NCBI RefSeq assembly: GCF_000186365.1 | Contig: NC_014961.1 | Location: 558,001 to 622,000, forward strand | Origin: Desulfurococcus mucosus DSM 2162 | GTDB lineage: Archaea > Thermoproteota > Thermoprotei_A > Sulfolobales > Desulfurococcaceae | Direction of reading: 5' to 3' | Length of the DNA: 64,000 nucleotides | Notes under the pieces: generated by a model | The model's input: the letters and a program-made list of their open reading frames with translations, nothing else | Database searches by the model: none | What the model was told of the DNA's origin: nothing | Part shown: piece by piece, positions 1-9,734 of the stretch | Layout: every line of letters starts with the position of its first letter | How positions within the stretch are numbered: position 1 is the first letter of the stretch | Translations under genes and position numbers: made by a program

Positions 1-10
1 CCTGTGGTGA

Positions 11-303
11 GAGAGGAGAGTAAGAGTGATCAAAATACATCTGAGGCTAGCTAGGCTGGGAAGCAGTTTAACCCTGGATAGAGACATTATTGGAGCCATA
101 AACATCGGTTTAAAATACCTCTCCTCAGATGGAAGCCCCATGAAGTGTAGGCGAAGCTAGTGAACCCGCACAGAGAGCTAACCCCTCTCACGGAATTAAA
201 ACACTTAGAAATAACTAAAAGTACCGTGGGAGAGGGAACGCCTCAAGGTGGTAATCCTTATTTACTTGAGCCCCGGGTGTATAGATATCGGGGTGCCATT
301 TAG
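11..303 (+). pseudogene. TnpB (IS200/IS605) C-terminal remnant, frameshifted
   Basis: Two overlapping reading frames together resemble the C-terminus of an OrfB/TnpB transposon nuclease. The first frame, open from base 11 to the stop at 158-160, contains the conserved end LDRDIIGAINIGLKYLSSDG, the region of the last RuvC acidic residue. The sequence continues in another frame from base 151 (AKLVNPHRELTPLTELK...) to a stop at 301-303, so one frameshift separates the halves. The CxxC zinc knuckle expected just upstream is not visible, so the copy is degenerate as well as shifted. The upstream part lies outside the window, and a stop at 8-10 closes the first frame on the left. TnpB is the RNA-guided nuclease of these transposons; this copy cannot make an intact one. 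Related solo ends occur elsewhere in the window. Confidence 0.6.
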
Positions 304-720
304 GTGGGAGGGATTCATGGTCGCCTGGCTAGATTGAGCGGTGTCATGGTTGGCGTTATAGAGTTGATTGTAGTGGTGTTGGTAGGTGTTCTCACAGTAT
401 TAACTATCTATGTGACTATAAGGGACATACTGGTGCTCTTGGAGAACCCGGCTTCAACAGGTATTCAGGTTCTCGTCACGGATATTTTCACGATAATAAT
501 TTACGCCGAGATAATCAGGAGTATGAGTATACTGAGCGGGAAGCTGGGGAAGAGCATGCTCTCCTCGCTGGCTGAGATAGGCTTCATAGTGGCTATAAGG
601 GAGGCTCTTCTCACAGCGTTAACGGGGAAGCCCATGGATTTACTGGTGTCATCGCTCTCCCTACTCGTAGCGACCGTTGTGGTCTACATCGTTGAAGACA
701 GGTTGCAGGGTGGCGCTTGA
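304..720 (+). CDS. PsiE-like small membrane protein
   Basis: A 138-residue protein with about four hydrophobic segments (roughly 14-40, 55-75, 85-105, 112-130). Short charged turns and the arrangement TIRDILVLLENP followed by VTDIFTIIIYAEIIRSM resemble the phosphate-starvation-inducible PsiE family, whose function is poorly known. The GTG start directly follows the stop of the TnpB remnant. An AT-rich TATA-like string (tatagatat, about 281-289) lies some 20 bases upstream, which would suit a leaderless transcript starting near this codon. There is no clear Shine-Dalgarno. The family call rests on overall pattern; the membrane nature is clear. Confidence 0.6.
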   Translation: MGGIHGRLARLSGVMVGVIELIVVVLVGVLTVLTIYVTIRDILVLLENPASTGIQVLVTDIFTIIIYAEIIRSMSILSGKLGKSMLSSLAEIGFIVAIREALLTALTGKPMDLLVSSLSLLVATVVVYIVEDRLQGGA

Positions 721-806
721 CGTATGTCGTATTCTTCAACCACGCTGCCGGCACGGCTCGCCCCCTAGGCGAATAGTTAAAAGGGATCGTGTGATACAGT
801 GAAACG

Positions 807-1064
807 GTGGGGCAGGTGGCCAAGTACAAGGTAATAGTGAACCGCTCTATATGCCTGGCATGCGGGGCGGCTGTTGCTGCATGCAGCGAGGTGTTTGAGC
901 TGGGGGATGACAACGGGAAGAACAGGGTTGTAGCGAAATACAGTGTGGAGACCACTAGTGAGGTCTCGGTGGGAGTGATCCCAGGTGAACTGTACGAGTG
1001 TGCTAAGAGTGCAGCGGAGATCTGCCCTGTGTCAGCTATAAGCATTGAGGAAATAAGCGGTTAG
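807..1064 (+). CDS. Single-cluster ferredoxin with one ligand cysteine replaced
   Basis: A small electron carrier of the monocluster [4Fe-4S]/[3Fe-4S] ferredoxin family (85 residues, slightly longer than usual). The motif reads CLACGAAVAACSEVF: cysteines at 16, 19 and 26, but alanine at 22 where the third cluster ligand of the usual C-x2-(C/D)-x2-C-x3-C pattern sits. Distal cysteines are at 65 and 73, the latter followed by the typical Pro. In Pyrococcus ferredoxin the cysteine equivalent to 26 forms a disulfide with the one equivalent to 65, so the cluster here may have a non-standard ligand set. The start is either this GTG or the GTG at 816, which has GGTGGGG close upstream. Confidence 0.85.
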   Translation: MGQVAKYKVIVNRSICLACGAAVAACSEVFELGDDNGKNRVVAKYSVETTSEVSVGVIPGELYECAKSAAEICPVSAISIEEISG

Positions 1065-1095
1065 CCTCATGGTTTTCAAAAAAGTCTCAGGGTTT

Positions 1096-1368
1096 TCACC
1101 CAGCCCTCCTCATTTTTCCATAAGCTAATGTAAGCAGCCACAGCACTATTGCAGTTGCAACCAGTACTGCTCCGAGAGCCATGCTTTCAGGACTCGCATC
1201 TACGAAGGCCTCGCCCTCAACCAGGTATGCATAGGCCTTGTCAACGGTGAACATCAATACTGATGCCCAGAGCGTTAGAGCCAGCACGTGGAGGCTGTAA
1301 GCCCCCTTGTACACGCGCCATGCAGCAGTCGCTGCGACACCGGCTACCAGGAGTATTAGTAGATGCAT
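1096..1368 (-). CDS. Small membrane protein, unknown
   Basis: A 90-residue protein with three hydrophobic stretches (about 2-18, 26-48, 64-83) and a basic C-terminal tail. I do not recognise a family. It starts 9 bases after the stop of the upstream membrane gene (1378-1749), with GGGTGAGG as a ribosome binding site, so the two are almost certainly co-transcribed and may form one membrane complex. It is convergent with the ferredoxin gene. Confidence 0.65.
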   Translation of the reverse strand: MHLLILLVAGVAATAAWRVYKGAYSLHVLALTLWASVLMFTVDKAYAYLVEGEAFVDASPESMALGAVLVATAIVLWLLTLAYGKMRRAG

Positions 1369-1377
1369 TTAGTTGCC

Positions 1378-1749
1378 TCACCCCGCGCCACGGAGGTCGA
1401 CGGCACCGGTCAACTGCTTAACCGGGGTTCTCTGCGCGGTGAGCTTGCTCCTAGTGTATGCCAGTATCCCCAGCCATGCCGCTGTCACAGCTGCACTCAT
1501 GGAGCCTCCCACATAGAGCATCTCGTGGAACATTACAGGTATGTCAGCAGGATTCTCCATGGCTGTGAGGAATGGAGGCCATGGCACAACCTCCCCATGC
1601 CACACGTGCTCCACCGCGAGGACGAGGGAGCCGCCTAGTAGCATTGTCGACCATATATCCATCCTCAGCTTCCTGCCCACCCCGCTTGCAAGCCTCCTCA
1701 GGGCTTCAACTATTACTCCGAGTACGAGAGGGGTTATGAAGCATGCCAT
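1378..1749 (-). CDS. Small membrane protein with conserved-looking histidines, unknown
   Basis: A 123-residue integral membrane protein with about three hydrophobic helices (2-18, 33-48, 80-97). The segment EHVWHGEVVPWPP and a later FHEM place three histidines near membrane edges, which could bind metal or heme; that is inference only. It is the first gene of a two-gene operon with the 90-residue membrane protein. A perfect 9-bp inverted repeat overlaps its promoter region (1765-1794). No family is recognised. Confidence 0.65.
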   Translation of the reverse strand: MACFITPLVLGVIVEALRRLASGVGRKLRMDIWSTMLLGGSLVLAVEHVWHGEVVPWPPFLTAMENPADIPVMFHEMLYVGGSMSAAVTAAWLGILAYTRSKLTAQRTPVKQLTGAVDLRGAG

Positions 1750-1764
1750 TGTTTACCGCCTCTT

Positions 1765-1794
1765 TGTGCACCAAGCTATGCTAAATGGTGCACA
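1765..1794. promoter_or_regulatory. Perfect 9-bp inverted repeat, putative operator
   Basis: TGTGCACCA and TGGTGCACA form a perfect inverted repeat with a 12-base spacer, and the spacer itself has AGC/GCT symmetry. It lies 16 to 45 bases upstream of the minus-strand membrane gene ATG at 1749, next to a TATA-like TTTTAATG (minus strand, 1793-1800). This is where a repressor would block TBP or RNA polymerase. No cognate regulator is adjacent. Confidence 0.45.
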
Positions 1795-1806
1795 TTAAAA
1801 AATGTT

Positions 1807-2496
1807 TCAGGAACGAGCCCTCTCAAAGTACTCGGCCAGCCCGTCGAACCCGGTTACACGGCGGGAAACAGGTACACCTATGGGTACCACGTATAGCGGT
1901 GTCTCACCCTTCCCAGCCCCGATCGCCTTCAACACGTCTTCATCCCTGAAGGCTCCTACAGCGACGGCACCGTAGCCTAGTGCCGTGGCCATAAGGTACG
2001 TGTTTTCACAGGCATGCCCAGCCTCCATGGGTACATACCTCTCCCTCCCCCTCCTCCCATACACCTTAACCGTCTCATCGTATACAGCCGTCAACACGAT
2101 GCTCACGGGTGCACCCGCTACATACTCCTGCATTAATGCAGCCCTACTCAGCTCCCCCCTGACATCCCCGCTTCTCACATGCACGAGTACATGTCTGCGC
2201 GGCTCGTACCTGTATACACCGGCCTCGAGATAAGCCTCCCCGTCGACAACACCTTTTTCACCCGCCACAAGGTAGACTCTGAGAGGATAAGTGGCGCCGG
2301 CACTCGGAGTTGTCAGAAGGCCCTCGGCAGGGTCGTTCACACCGTACGTGGCCCAGAGGATCAACGCTAGATCCACAAGCCTGACGGCTTCACCCTTGAA
2401 CTCCCTTATACTCCTCCTGGAGAGGAGGGCCTCCTCGACACTCATCCCCGTTAATCTCCGTGGAGGGGGGAGCAGTATTATTCCAGTCAACTGCAT
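1807..2496 (-). CDS. SagB-type nitroreductase-family oxidoreductase
   Basis: A 229-residue FMN-dependent oxidoreductase of the nitroreductase superfamily, closest in pattern to the SagB/ThcOx group. Near the N-terminus is the FMN phosphate-binding SRRSIREFKGE (about 27-37). It is followed by TTPSAGATYPLRVYLV (about 62-77), typical of SagB-type proteins, and a C-terminal GHACENTYLMATALGYGAV block. Stand-alone archaeal members have unknown substrates; there is no YcaO or peptide precursor nearby to suggest azoline oxidation. It is transcribed alone or leads the two small membrane genes downstream. Confidence 0.8.
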   Translation of the reverse strand: MQLTGIILLPPPRRLTGMSVEEALLSRRSIREFKGEAVRLVDLALILWATYGVNDPAEGLLTTPSAGATYPLRVYLVAGEKGVVDGEAYLEAGVYRYEPRRHVLVHVRSGDVRGELSRAALMQEYVAGAPVSIVLTAVYDETVKVYGRRGRERYVPMEAGHACENTYLMATALGYGAVAVGAFRDEDVLKAIGAGKGETPLYVVPIGVPVSRRVTGFDGLAEYFERARS

Positions 2497-2704
2497 GCAC
2501 CAATAGTAGTCTCAGCCAACACCGTATTTTATCCATGACTATGCTCCGGGATTAACCGTGAAACCCTATATCCCCGTGAACACCATTCTGAACAAGTAGC
2601 CGACCAGTATGTCACCCACCAACGTATATGCCGACCCCGCCTTTCCTTGCAATGATGATACTACTGTCGCCGAGCATCACCATATGCTACATAAGTGTTG
2701 ACTA

Positions 2705-2745
2705 GACCTCCTCCCCGCCCTGAAGGGCAGGCTCTCAGTTATAAT
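2705..2745 (-). repeat. Solo IS200/IS605-like end (copy A)
   Basis: On the minus strand this reads AACTGAGAGCCTGCCCTTCA then GGGCGGGGAGGAGGTC, preceded by TTAT. GCCC-TTCA-GGGC forms a tight hairpin before the invariant GGGGAGGAGGTC terminus. The same terminus closes three other sites (20096-20318, 39883-39924, 54160-54369). Such hairpin ends are typical of the right end of archaeal IS200/IS605 elements, where they also form the end of the TnpB guide RNA scaffold. Here nothing but the end remains. The rest of the ~250-base gap between 2507 and 2762 shows no gene. Confidence 0.55.
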
Positions 2746-2762
2746 CCTTGTCTACGCTATGC

Positions 2763-3662
2763 TTACTCAACCGCTGTTCCCACTAGTTCCTCGAGCCTCC
2801 TGTACCCCAGTGTACTGACCCATTCGCGTAGACCCTTGTTTATCTCTTCGACTACCTTCTCGTTGAATAACACGGCTGTGCCAACCTGTATTGCTCTCGC
2901 TCCCGCCAGGATTAGTTCAGCCGCATCGATCCATGAGGATACGCCGCCTACGCCTATGACCTCGGCCCTGTACTCCCTGTACACGTCGTAGACGACTCTA
3001 ACCGCTATCGGGTGTATAGGGGGGCCTGAGAGCCCTCCATGCTTGTTGCTCAACACGGGCTTCCTTGAATACACGTCTATGGCCATGGCTTTCACAGTGT
3101 TTATCAACGTGAGGGCTTTGGCCCCGCCCTCCAGGGCTTTACCAGCGGACTCCATTATTCTATCGCTGAGGCCTAGTTTAGCTACAACAGGGGCGGAGCT
3201 CACGGACACAGTGTTCTTGACAATAGTGTAGACGAGTGCCGGATCGCCTCCGAGCTCGAGCCCGTAGCCCCTTGCATGCGGACAACTCAGATTCAGCTCG
3301 ACTGCATCCACCCCGGCTTCACTGGCTGCCTCAGCCAGCTTGACGAATTCGTCGATGCCTCCGCCCCCTATGCTGAGTACTAGGGGCTTGCCCAGCCTTC
3401 TAGCCGCCTTGGCGAGGCCCCCTATGGCTTCGACACCCGGGTTCGCCAGTCCCACAGCGTTGAGCAGCCCCTTGTTCCTCAGCTCCACTATTATCGGCGG
3501 AGGATAGCCTTCCCGGGGCTTCAGCGTGATGGTCTTGGAGACCAGTGCTGAGAAACCGTAGCCAGCCAGGATCTCGAGGTGCTCCGGCTCGGATCCAAGT
3601 ATGCCGCTTGCATTCATAACTGGGTGCTCAAGCCTCAGCCCGGCGACAGATACCTCAAGCAC
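2763..3662 (-). CDS. pyrD: Dihydroorotate dehydrogenase, class 1B catalytic subunit
   Basis: Oxidises dihydroorotate to orotate in pyrimidine synthesis, passing electrons through PyrK to NAD or a ferredoxin-like acceptor. It is a TIM-barrel FMN enzyme. Visible motifs are SKTITLKPREGYPPP (42-56), NAVGLANPG (68-76) and the class 1B catalytic cysteine in NLSCPH (Cys127), with a phosphate-binding IGVGGV near the C-terminus. The frame is open to 3716, but I choose the GTG at 3662 because GGGTGGG precedes it and the first residues VLEVSVAGLRLEHPVM match the normal family N-terminus; this gives 299 residues, the usual size. It overlaps the end of pyrK by 8 bases and is the last gene of the pyrF-E-K-D run. 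Confidence 0.95.
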   Translation of the reverse strand: MLEVSVAGLRLEHPVMNASGILGSEPEHLEILAGYGFSALVSKTITLKPREGYPPPIIVELRNKGLLNAVGLANPGVEAIGGLAKAARRLGKPLVLSIGGGGIDEFVKLAEAASEAGVDAVELNLSCPHARGYGLELGGDPALVYTIVKNTVSVSSAPVVAKLGLSDRIMESAGKALEGGAKALTLINTVKAMAIDVYSRKPVLSNKHGGLSGPPIHPIAVRVVYDVYREYRAEVIGVGGVSSWIDAAELILAGARAIQVGTAVLFNEKVVEEINKGLREWVSTLGYRRLEELVGTAVE

Positions 3663-4422
3663 CTGTCCCACCCTTAAGGAACTCCTCGACCTCACTGCAC
3701 TTGAAGACAGGGCCATGCCTGCAGAGGAGGAGGCCGTGTGGTTTTAAAACACAGGAGCCACATGCACCCACACCGCACTTGACGTATGCCTCCAGGTTGA
3801 CGTAGACGTCGAGGAACCCTCCTAGTGAACCACATGCTTCCCGAAGGAGGCCGATGGGGCCTGAGGCTATCACGGCATCCCATTTACCAGGGTTCCCGGC
3901 TACGAGCCTCGAGGCGAGATGCGACGCCCTGCCACAGTAGCCTACCCTGCAGTCCTCGGTTGCCACGTACACGTCTCCCCTAGGCTTGCCGAGAAGCCTA
4001 GCCGGGTTGAATAGTTCACCGGCCTCTCTCACACCCCACACCACGTCGACCACGATGTCTTTCTCCCATGCCTTCTCAGCCAGGTGGAAGAAGGGGGCTA
4101 TTCCCGAGCCACCTGCCACGAACAATATCCTCCTGTACCCCCATGGCTCGAATCCTTTACCGTGGAAGCCTGAGACGCCGAGGAAGCCATCGTAGTGCAG
4201 CAGCTTCCTCGTGCCCTCACCTCTCTCCCTGACCACCAGTGTGATCTCGCCGCTGGTGAAGCCTGCAACGCTCATGGGCAGTAGGTCGACGCCGGGGACC
4301 CATATGAGGATGAATTGAAAAGGCTTCGGCTCCACGGTGTCGCCGTCTAATAGCTTCACCTTCTTCATGTACATCGAGCTACTCAGCCTCTCGGTTGAAA
4401 CAACCTTGGCAGGGGTATACAT
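3655..4422 (-). CDS. pyrK: Dihydroorotate dehydrogenase electron transfer subunit
   Basis: FAD- and [2Fe-2S]-containing partner of PyrD. The N-terminal half is a ferredoxin-reductase-type FAD/NAD domain with AGGSGIAP (103-110). The C-terminal half carries the iron-sulfur ligands Cys216, Cys221, Cys224 and Cys234 in KCGVGACGSC...LLCRHG. I use the ATG at 4422 (255 residues) rather than the more upstream in-frame ATG at 4458: it follows the pyrE stop with a GGGTGA ribosome site and fits family length. It is translationally coupled to pyrD by overlap. Confidence 0.93.
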   Translation of the reverse strand: MYTPAKVVSTERLSSSMYMKKVKLLDGDTVEPKPFQFILIWVPGVDLLPMSVAGFTSGEITLVVRERGEGTRKLLHYDGFLGVSGFHGKGFEPWGYRRILFVAGGSGIAPFFHLAEKAWEKDIVVDVVWGVREAGELFNPARLLGKPRGDVYVATEDCRVGYCGRASHLASRLVAGNPGKWDAVIASGPIGLLREACGSLGGFLDVYVNLEAYVKCGVGACGSCVLKPHGLLLCRHGPVFKCSEVEEFLKGGTGA

Positions 4423-4429
4423 TTCGCAT

Positions 4430-5038
4430 TCACCCTTCGACCACGCTGTACTTGTCAAGGTACTCGATTACACTCCTGTACACGGCTTCCGTGATCAACC
4501 CGTGCATGTATATGTCCTGGAAGATCCTTCTAGCAGTGGTGAGCCAGTATAGCTCCACGCCGTGCCTGGCCAGAGCCCCCCTAGCACCCTGCTCCCTGTC
4601 AACTATCACGCCGGCTTTCATCGGTGTCCCCCCGGCCTCCCTGACAGCTTCAATAGCTCTGAGTATTGATGAACCCGTTGTTGATACATCGTCTACAACT
4701 AGAACCCTGAGACCTGAGACATCGCCCTCTATCAATGAGTTGGTTCCATGGTTCTTTCTCTCGCTTCTCACATACGCCATGGGCTTACCGGTTAGACATG
4801 AAACATATGCCGCTAAAGGTATCCCGGCTGTTGCAACGCCGACAACAGCGTCGACATCGCTGAGTCCCACTACCCGTATCAGTTCAAGCGTGATTGCCTT
4901 GGCCAGCTCTGGATGCATGTAGAGCCTCCTCAAGTCTATGTAGAAGGGGCTCTCTACCCCGGACGATAATTTGAAGCTACCTATCTTCACCATCCCCTTC
5001 CTGTAGAGCTCCACGCTTATCCACGACACTTCAACCAC
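4430..5038 (-). CDS. pyrE: Orotate phosphoribosyltransferase
   Basis: Converts orotate and PRPP to orotidine monophosphate. The 202-residue type I PRTase fold shows the PRPP-binding motif VLVVDDVSTTGSS (112-124) and the basic catalytic-loop residues in YVRSERKNHG (about 89-98). It overlaps pyrF upstream by 22 bases and is followed at once by pyrK, so product flow PyrD-PyrE-PyrF is encoded in one transcript. The PRPP synthetase gene lies elsewhere in the window (26939-27856). Confidence 0.96.
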   Translation of the reverse strand: MVEVSWISVELYRKGMVKIGSFKLSSGVESPFYIDLRRLYMHPELAKAITLELIRVVGLSDVDAVVGVATAGIPLAAYVSCLTGKPMAYVRSERKNHGTNSLIEGDVSGLRVLVVDDVSTTGSSILRAIEAVREAGGTPMKAGVIVDREQGARGALARHGVELYWLTTARRIFQDIYMHGLITEAVYRSVIEYLDKYSVVEG

Positions 5039-5706
5039 CTCTCCAGCTGCATCTCCCTGATGGCTCTAGCTGTTTCACCAGGGTTCCCTGATCTCGTTAT
5101 GAGCCTTCCGACGATCTCGTAGTTTGCTCCGGCACAGAGGGCTGAGCCTGGTTCAGCCCCCTGGATCCCTATGCCAGGCGAGTATATCTCAACGGTGTCC
5201 CCGAGCACTTCTCTCACATGCCTTATCACCCTGGGCCTCGTGGCCGGTGCAACCACTCCTTTAGCCCTTATTCTTGCAGCAAGCTCGAGGAATTCATCCA
5301 CGTGTCTATCTATGTATTCCTCCGAGCCCCTGTGACTCATGGAAACCACTATTATTAAGCCTACGCCTGTAGCCATCGATGCCTTCGACAAGTCCTCGAG
5401 AGCCCCTGTATAGCCTGTAAAAGCATGGGCTATGACAGCGTCTACGCCTAGCCTGGCTAGGTGTCTCAGCACCTCAGCCATTACATCCCCTATGTCGGCT
5501 AGCTTTAAGTCCACGATAATGGGTTTCTCAGTACTCTTCCTGAGCTCCCTGATGCCTCTCCTGCCATGCTTGATGAGGAATGGGAGTCCTATCTTGTAGC
5601 CTGAGACATACTTATCTAACTCCTCTACGAGTAGGCTTGTCTTCCTCCTTCCCTTCTCCCTTACAGGTGGATCAAGCGCTACTACGAGCAAGATGCCCGC
5701 TTTCAC
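5017..5706 (-). CDS. pyrF: Orotidine 5'-phosphate decarboxylase
   Basis: Last step of UMP synthesis. The 229-residue TIM barrel has the catalytic charge network in VDLKLADIGD (Asp66, Lys68, Asp71), an N-terminal VVALD (Asp12), SGYKIG with Lys38, and a C-terminal phosphate loop SPGIGIQGAEPG. It is the first pyr gene on the minus strand; the 30-base gap to the phosphoribosyltransferase gene upstream contains a short AT-rich stretch, so it may have its own promoter or be read through from guaA. Confidence 0.95.
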   Translation of the reverse strand: MKAGILLVVALDPPVREKGRRKTSLLVEELDKYVSGYKIGLPFLIKHGRRGIRELRKSTEKPIIVDLKLADIGDVMAEVLRHLARLGVDAVIAHAFTGYTGALEDLSKASMATGVGLIIVVSMSHRGSEEYIDRHVDEFLELAARIRAKGVVAPATRPRVIRHVREVLGDTVEIYSPGIGIQGAEPGSALCAGANYEIVGRLITRSGNPGETARAIREMQLERWLKCRG

Positions 5707-5736
5707 TATGGAAGAGGATGCTTAAAAACCTTGCTC

Positions 5737-7913
<2,177 letters not shown>

Positions 7914-7967
7914 GTTTTAACGTGATGCGGGCCCGGGTTTTTAAAACGCTACTGGAACCCTGGAGGG

Positions 7968-9113
7968 TTATTCGACTATGTATGTGTCCTCGCATACAGA
8001 GTATGTTTTAACCTTCCTTCCAACGCCTTTGACAACGTGTTTCACGCATATAAGCCCCAGTTCCTCAAGGGATCTCAGGGCCTTGTAGACTCCTCTTAAA
8101 CTGTATTTTCCAAGCATCCTCCACACCTCGTAAGCAGTGAGATCCCCGTGTTTCTCCAGGATCCCCAGTATCTCCATGCCAAGCCCGCTGACTGACCTAC
8201 GCTGCCTAACCTGCTTCTCCCCAATAGTGATCACGGCTATCGAGCCACCCATGGATCTCGCAACCGCGTAAGCCAGTGCTGAAACCAGCTTAGTCCTCAA
8301 ACCCATCCTGCTCAGCTTCAGCAGGGATTCAACGGCTTCAGCCGGCTCCACCTCCTCCACTCTAATGCTGTCTTTACAGTGGTTTAGAAGCCATGGCTTC
8401 CCCCACCCTTTCAGTGTTGCCCCAACTACAATGTACCCTGGATGCATTCCCATCTCGCCGAGCTCCCTGAGCGCCTTGCAGAGCGAGAAAGCCAGTGTAC
8501 CGGTTTCAACGGGCACCACTATGTTCTCCACGTTAAGCCTCCTCTCATGGATCTCGAGGAGAATAGTCTTCAACCCCTCGATGGTTAATGGATTAATGTA
8601 GGGTAGGTCGGCCTCACTACTGTTGCACACCTCTATCCCGAAGCCCAGCTTATGTGCCTTCACCAGCTCGTCGGCATCCGCGTTCAACGGGTCTTCCACG
8701 AGGATCCTCCCGTTGACGAGTCCACGGGTATAGTATGCGAGAGAGTACGCGAAGTCCTCAACATACTCCACTCTTAGAACACCCCTCCACCCTGTTGAAG
8801 CAATATAGCTTGCAATAACGCTTGAAGCCCTGTCAGAGTATGAGCCCGTGGGGTTTTTCCGTTCGTTCTTAACGATCACTCCGTCAACCGTTCTAAGAGG
8901 GGTTAGGCCCTCGCCCATGGAGACCCTGCGGGGGAAGCCTGGTAGTAGCCCCTTGTACCTCCAGATGCTGGCCTCACTCCTGTCAACGGTGGGCGAGGCC
9001 TCCTCGTACTCCAGTATTGTTACGCCTCCGCAGACAGGGCATTTAAGATGTATCCCGCTACTCCTGGCACCGCATTTAAGGCAGTGTGAAAAAAGCCCTG
9101 TACCCTGGTTCAA
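7968..9113 (-). CDS. Threonine synthase-like pseudoenzyme with C-terminal winged helix
   Basis: A 381-residue protein of three parts: an N-terminal zinc ribbon (Cys11, Cys14, Cys25, Cys28), a fold type II domain clearly related to threonine synthase (about 50-305), and a C-terminal winged helix-turn-helix (about 310-375: LTAYEVWRMLGKYSLRGVYK, then a wing GVGRKVKTYSV). The PLP-anchoring motif of threonine synthases, NPTGSFKDR, reads NPTGSYSDR here (87-95), so Ser93 replaces the Schiff-base lysine. The usual SSGN substrate loop is YVED, and the glycine-rich phosphate loop is reduced (PVETGTLAFS). It should not be a working PLP enzyme. It follows pdxT by 12 bases, so it is in the PLP synthase operon. 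A ligand-sensing transcription factor is my inference. Confidence 0.82.
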   Translation of the reverse strand: MNQGTGLFSHCLKCGARSSGIHLKCPVCGGVTILEYEEASPTVDRSEASIWRYKGLLPGFPRRVSMGEGLTPLRTVDGVIVKNERKNPTGSYSDRASSVIASYIASTGWRGVLRVEYVEDFAYSLAYYTRGLVNGRILVEDPLNADADELVKAHKLGFGIEVCNSSEADLPYINPLTIEGLKTILLEIHERRLNVENIVVPVETGTLAFSLCKALRELGEMGMHPGYIVVGATLKGWGKPWLLNHCKDSIRVEEVEPAEAVESLLKLSRMGLRTKLVSALAYAVARSMGGSIAVITIGEKQVRQRRSVSGLGMEILGILEKHGDLTAYEVWRMLGKYSLRGVYKALRSLEELGLICVKHVVKGVGRKVKTYSVCEDTYIVE

Positions 9114-9125
9114 CCCGTGATCCTC

Positions 9126-9734
9126 CTACCTCCCGGCTTGCTGGATGATATGTTTGTAGAGCTTTATATCGCCTGTTATCTCGGGGTGGAATGTTACAGC
9201 ATACATGTTTCCCTGGCGTGCTGCGACACCGTGTCTGCCTAGGGTTGGATCATCTAGGAACCCAATTATCTCGGCTGAACCATAAGCCCTAGCTATTATG
9301 GGGGCCCTGATGAATGCTGCTTTAACCTCGCCGATATCCTTCAATGTGACGCTCGCTATGAATGAGTCCCTCTGCCTCCCATACGCGTTCCTCACCACGG
9401 CTATATCCATTAACCCTAGGGTATACTGCCCTGTCTCACCCACCGTTCTATCCACCACTTCTCTAGCTAGGAGTATTGCTCCAGCACAGGTGGCGAGTAT
9501 AGGCTTGCCTTCCCCGGCGAACTGCTTCAATGGTTCCTCCAAGCCCTTTTTCCTCACGAGTAGACCTATAGTGGTGGACTCTCCTCCAGGTATTACTAGT
9601 GCGTCGACTCCTTCAAGCTCCCTGGGATGCTTCACGGGGACTGCCTCGACGCCGCTCAGCGAGCGGAGCAACTGGTAGTGCTCCAGGTAATCCCCCTGCA
9701 ATGCGAGAACGCCGACCTTGACCATGCTACTCAC
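9126..9734 (-). CDS. pdxT: Pyridoxal 5'-phosphate synthase glutaminase subunit
   Basis: Supplies ammonia from glutamine to PdxS for vitamin B6 synthesis. The 202-residue class I-like glutaminase shows GGESTTIG (50-57), the nucleophile in ATCAGA (Cys83), and the His183/Glu185 pair in TFHPEITGD. Its start overlaps the pdxS stop by 8 bases, so the two subunits are translationally coupled. The next gene downstream is the threonine synthase-like protein. Confidence 0.96.
   Translation of the reverse strand: MSSMVKVGVLALQGDYLEHYQLLRSLSGVEAVPVKHPRELEGVDALVIPGGESTTIGLLVRKKGLEEPLKQFAGEGKPILATCAGAILLAREVVDRTVGETGQYTLGLMDIAVVRNAYGRQRDSFIASVTLKDIGEVKAAFIRAPIIARAYGSAEIIGFLDDPTLGRHGVAARQGNMYAVTFHPEITGDIKLYKHIIQQAGR

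Noticed and set aside
611-1045. 144-codon minus-strand open frame over the ferredoxin
   Set aside because: The ferredoxin cysteine pattern on the other strand is decisive; the antisense product has no pattern.
1807-2496. Azoline-peptide biosynthesis cluster suggested by the SagB-type oxidoreductase
   Set aside because: No YcaO, E1-like or precursor peptide gene is visible around it.
2650-2662. AATGATGATAC, a C-box-like start of a C/D box RNA
   Set aside because: No CTGA D box or D'/C' pair follows at a usable distance.
4395-4922. 175-codon plus-strand open frame over pyrE
   Set aside because: Antisense to a certain gene with no start signal or recognisable motif.
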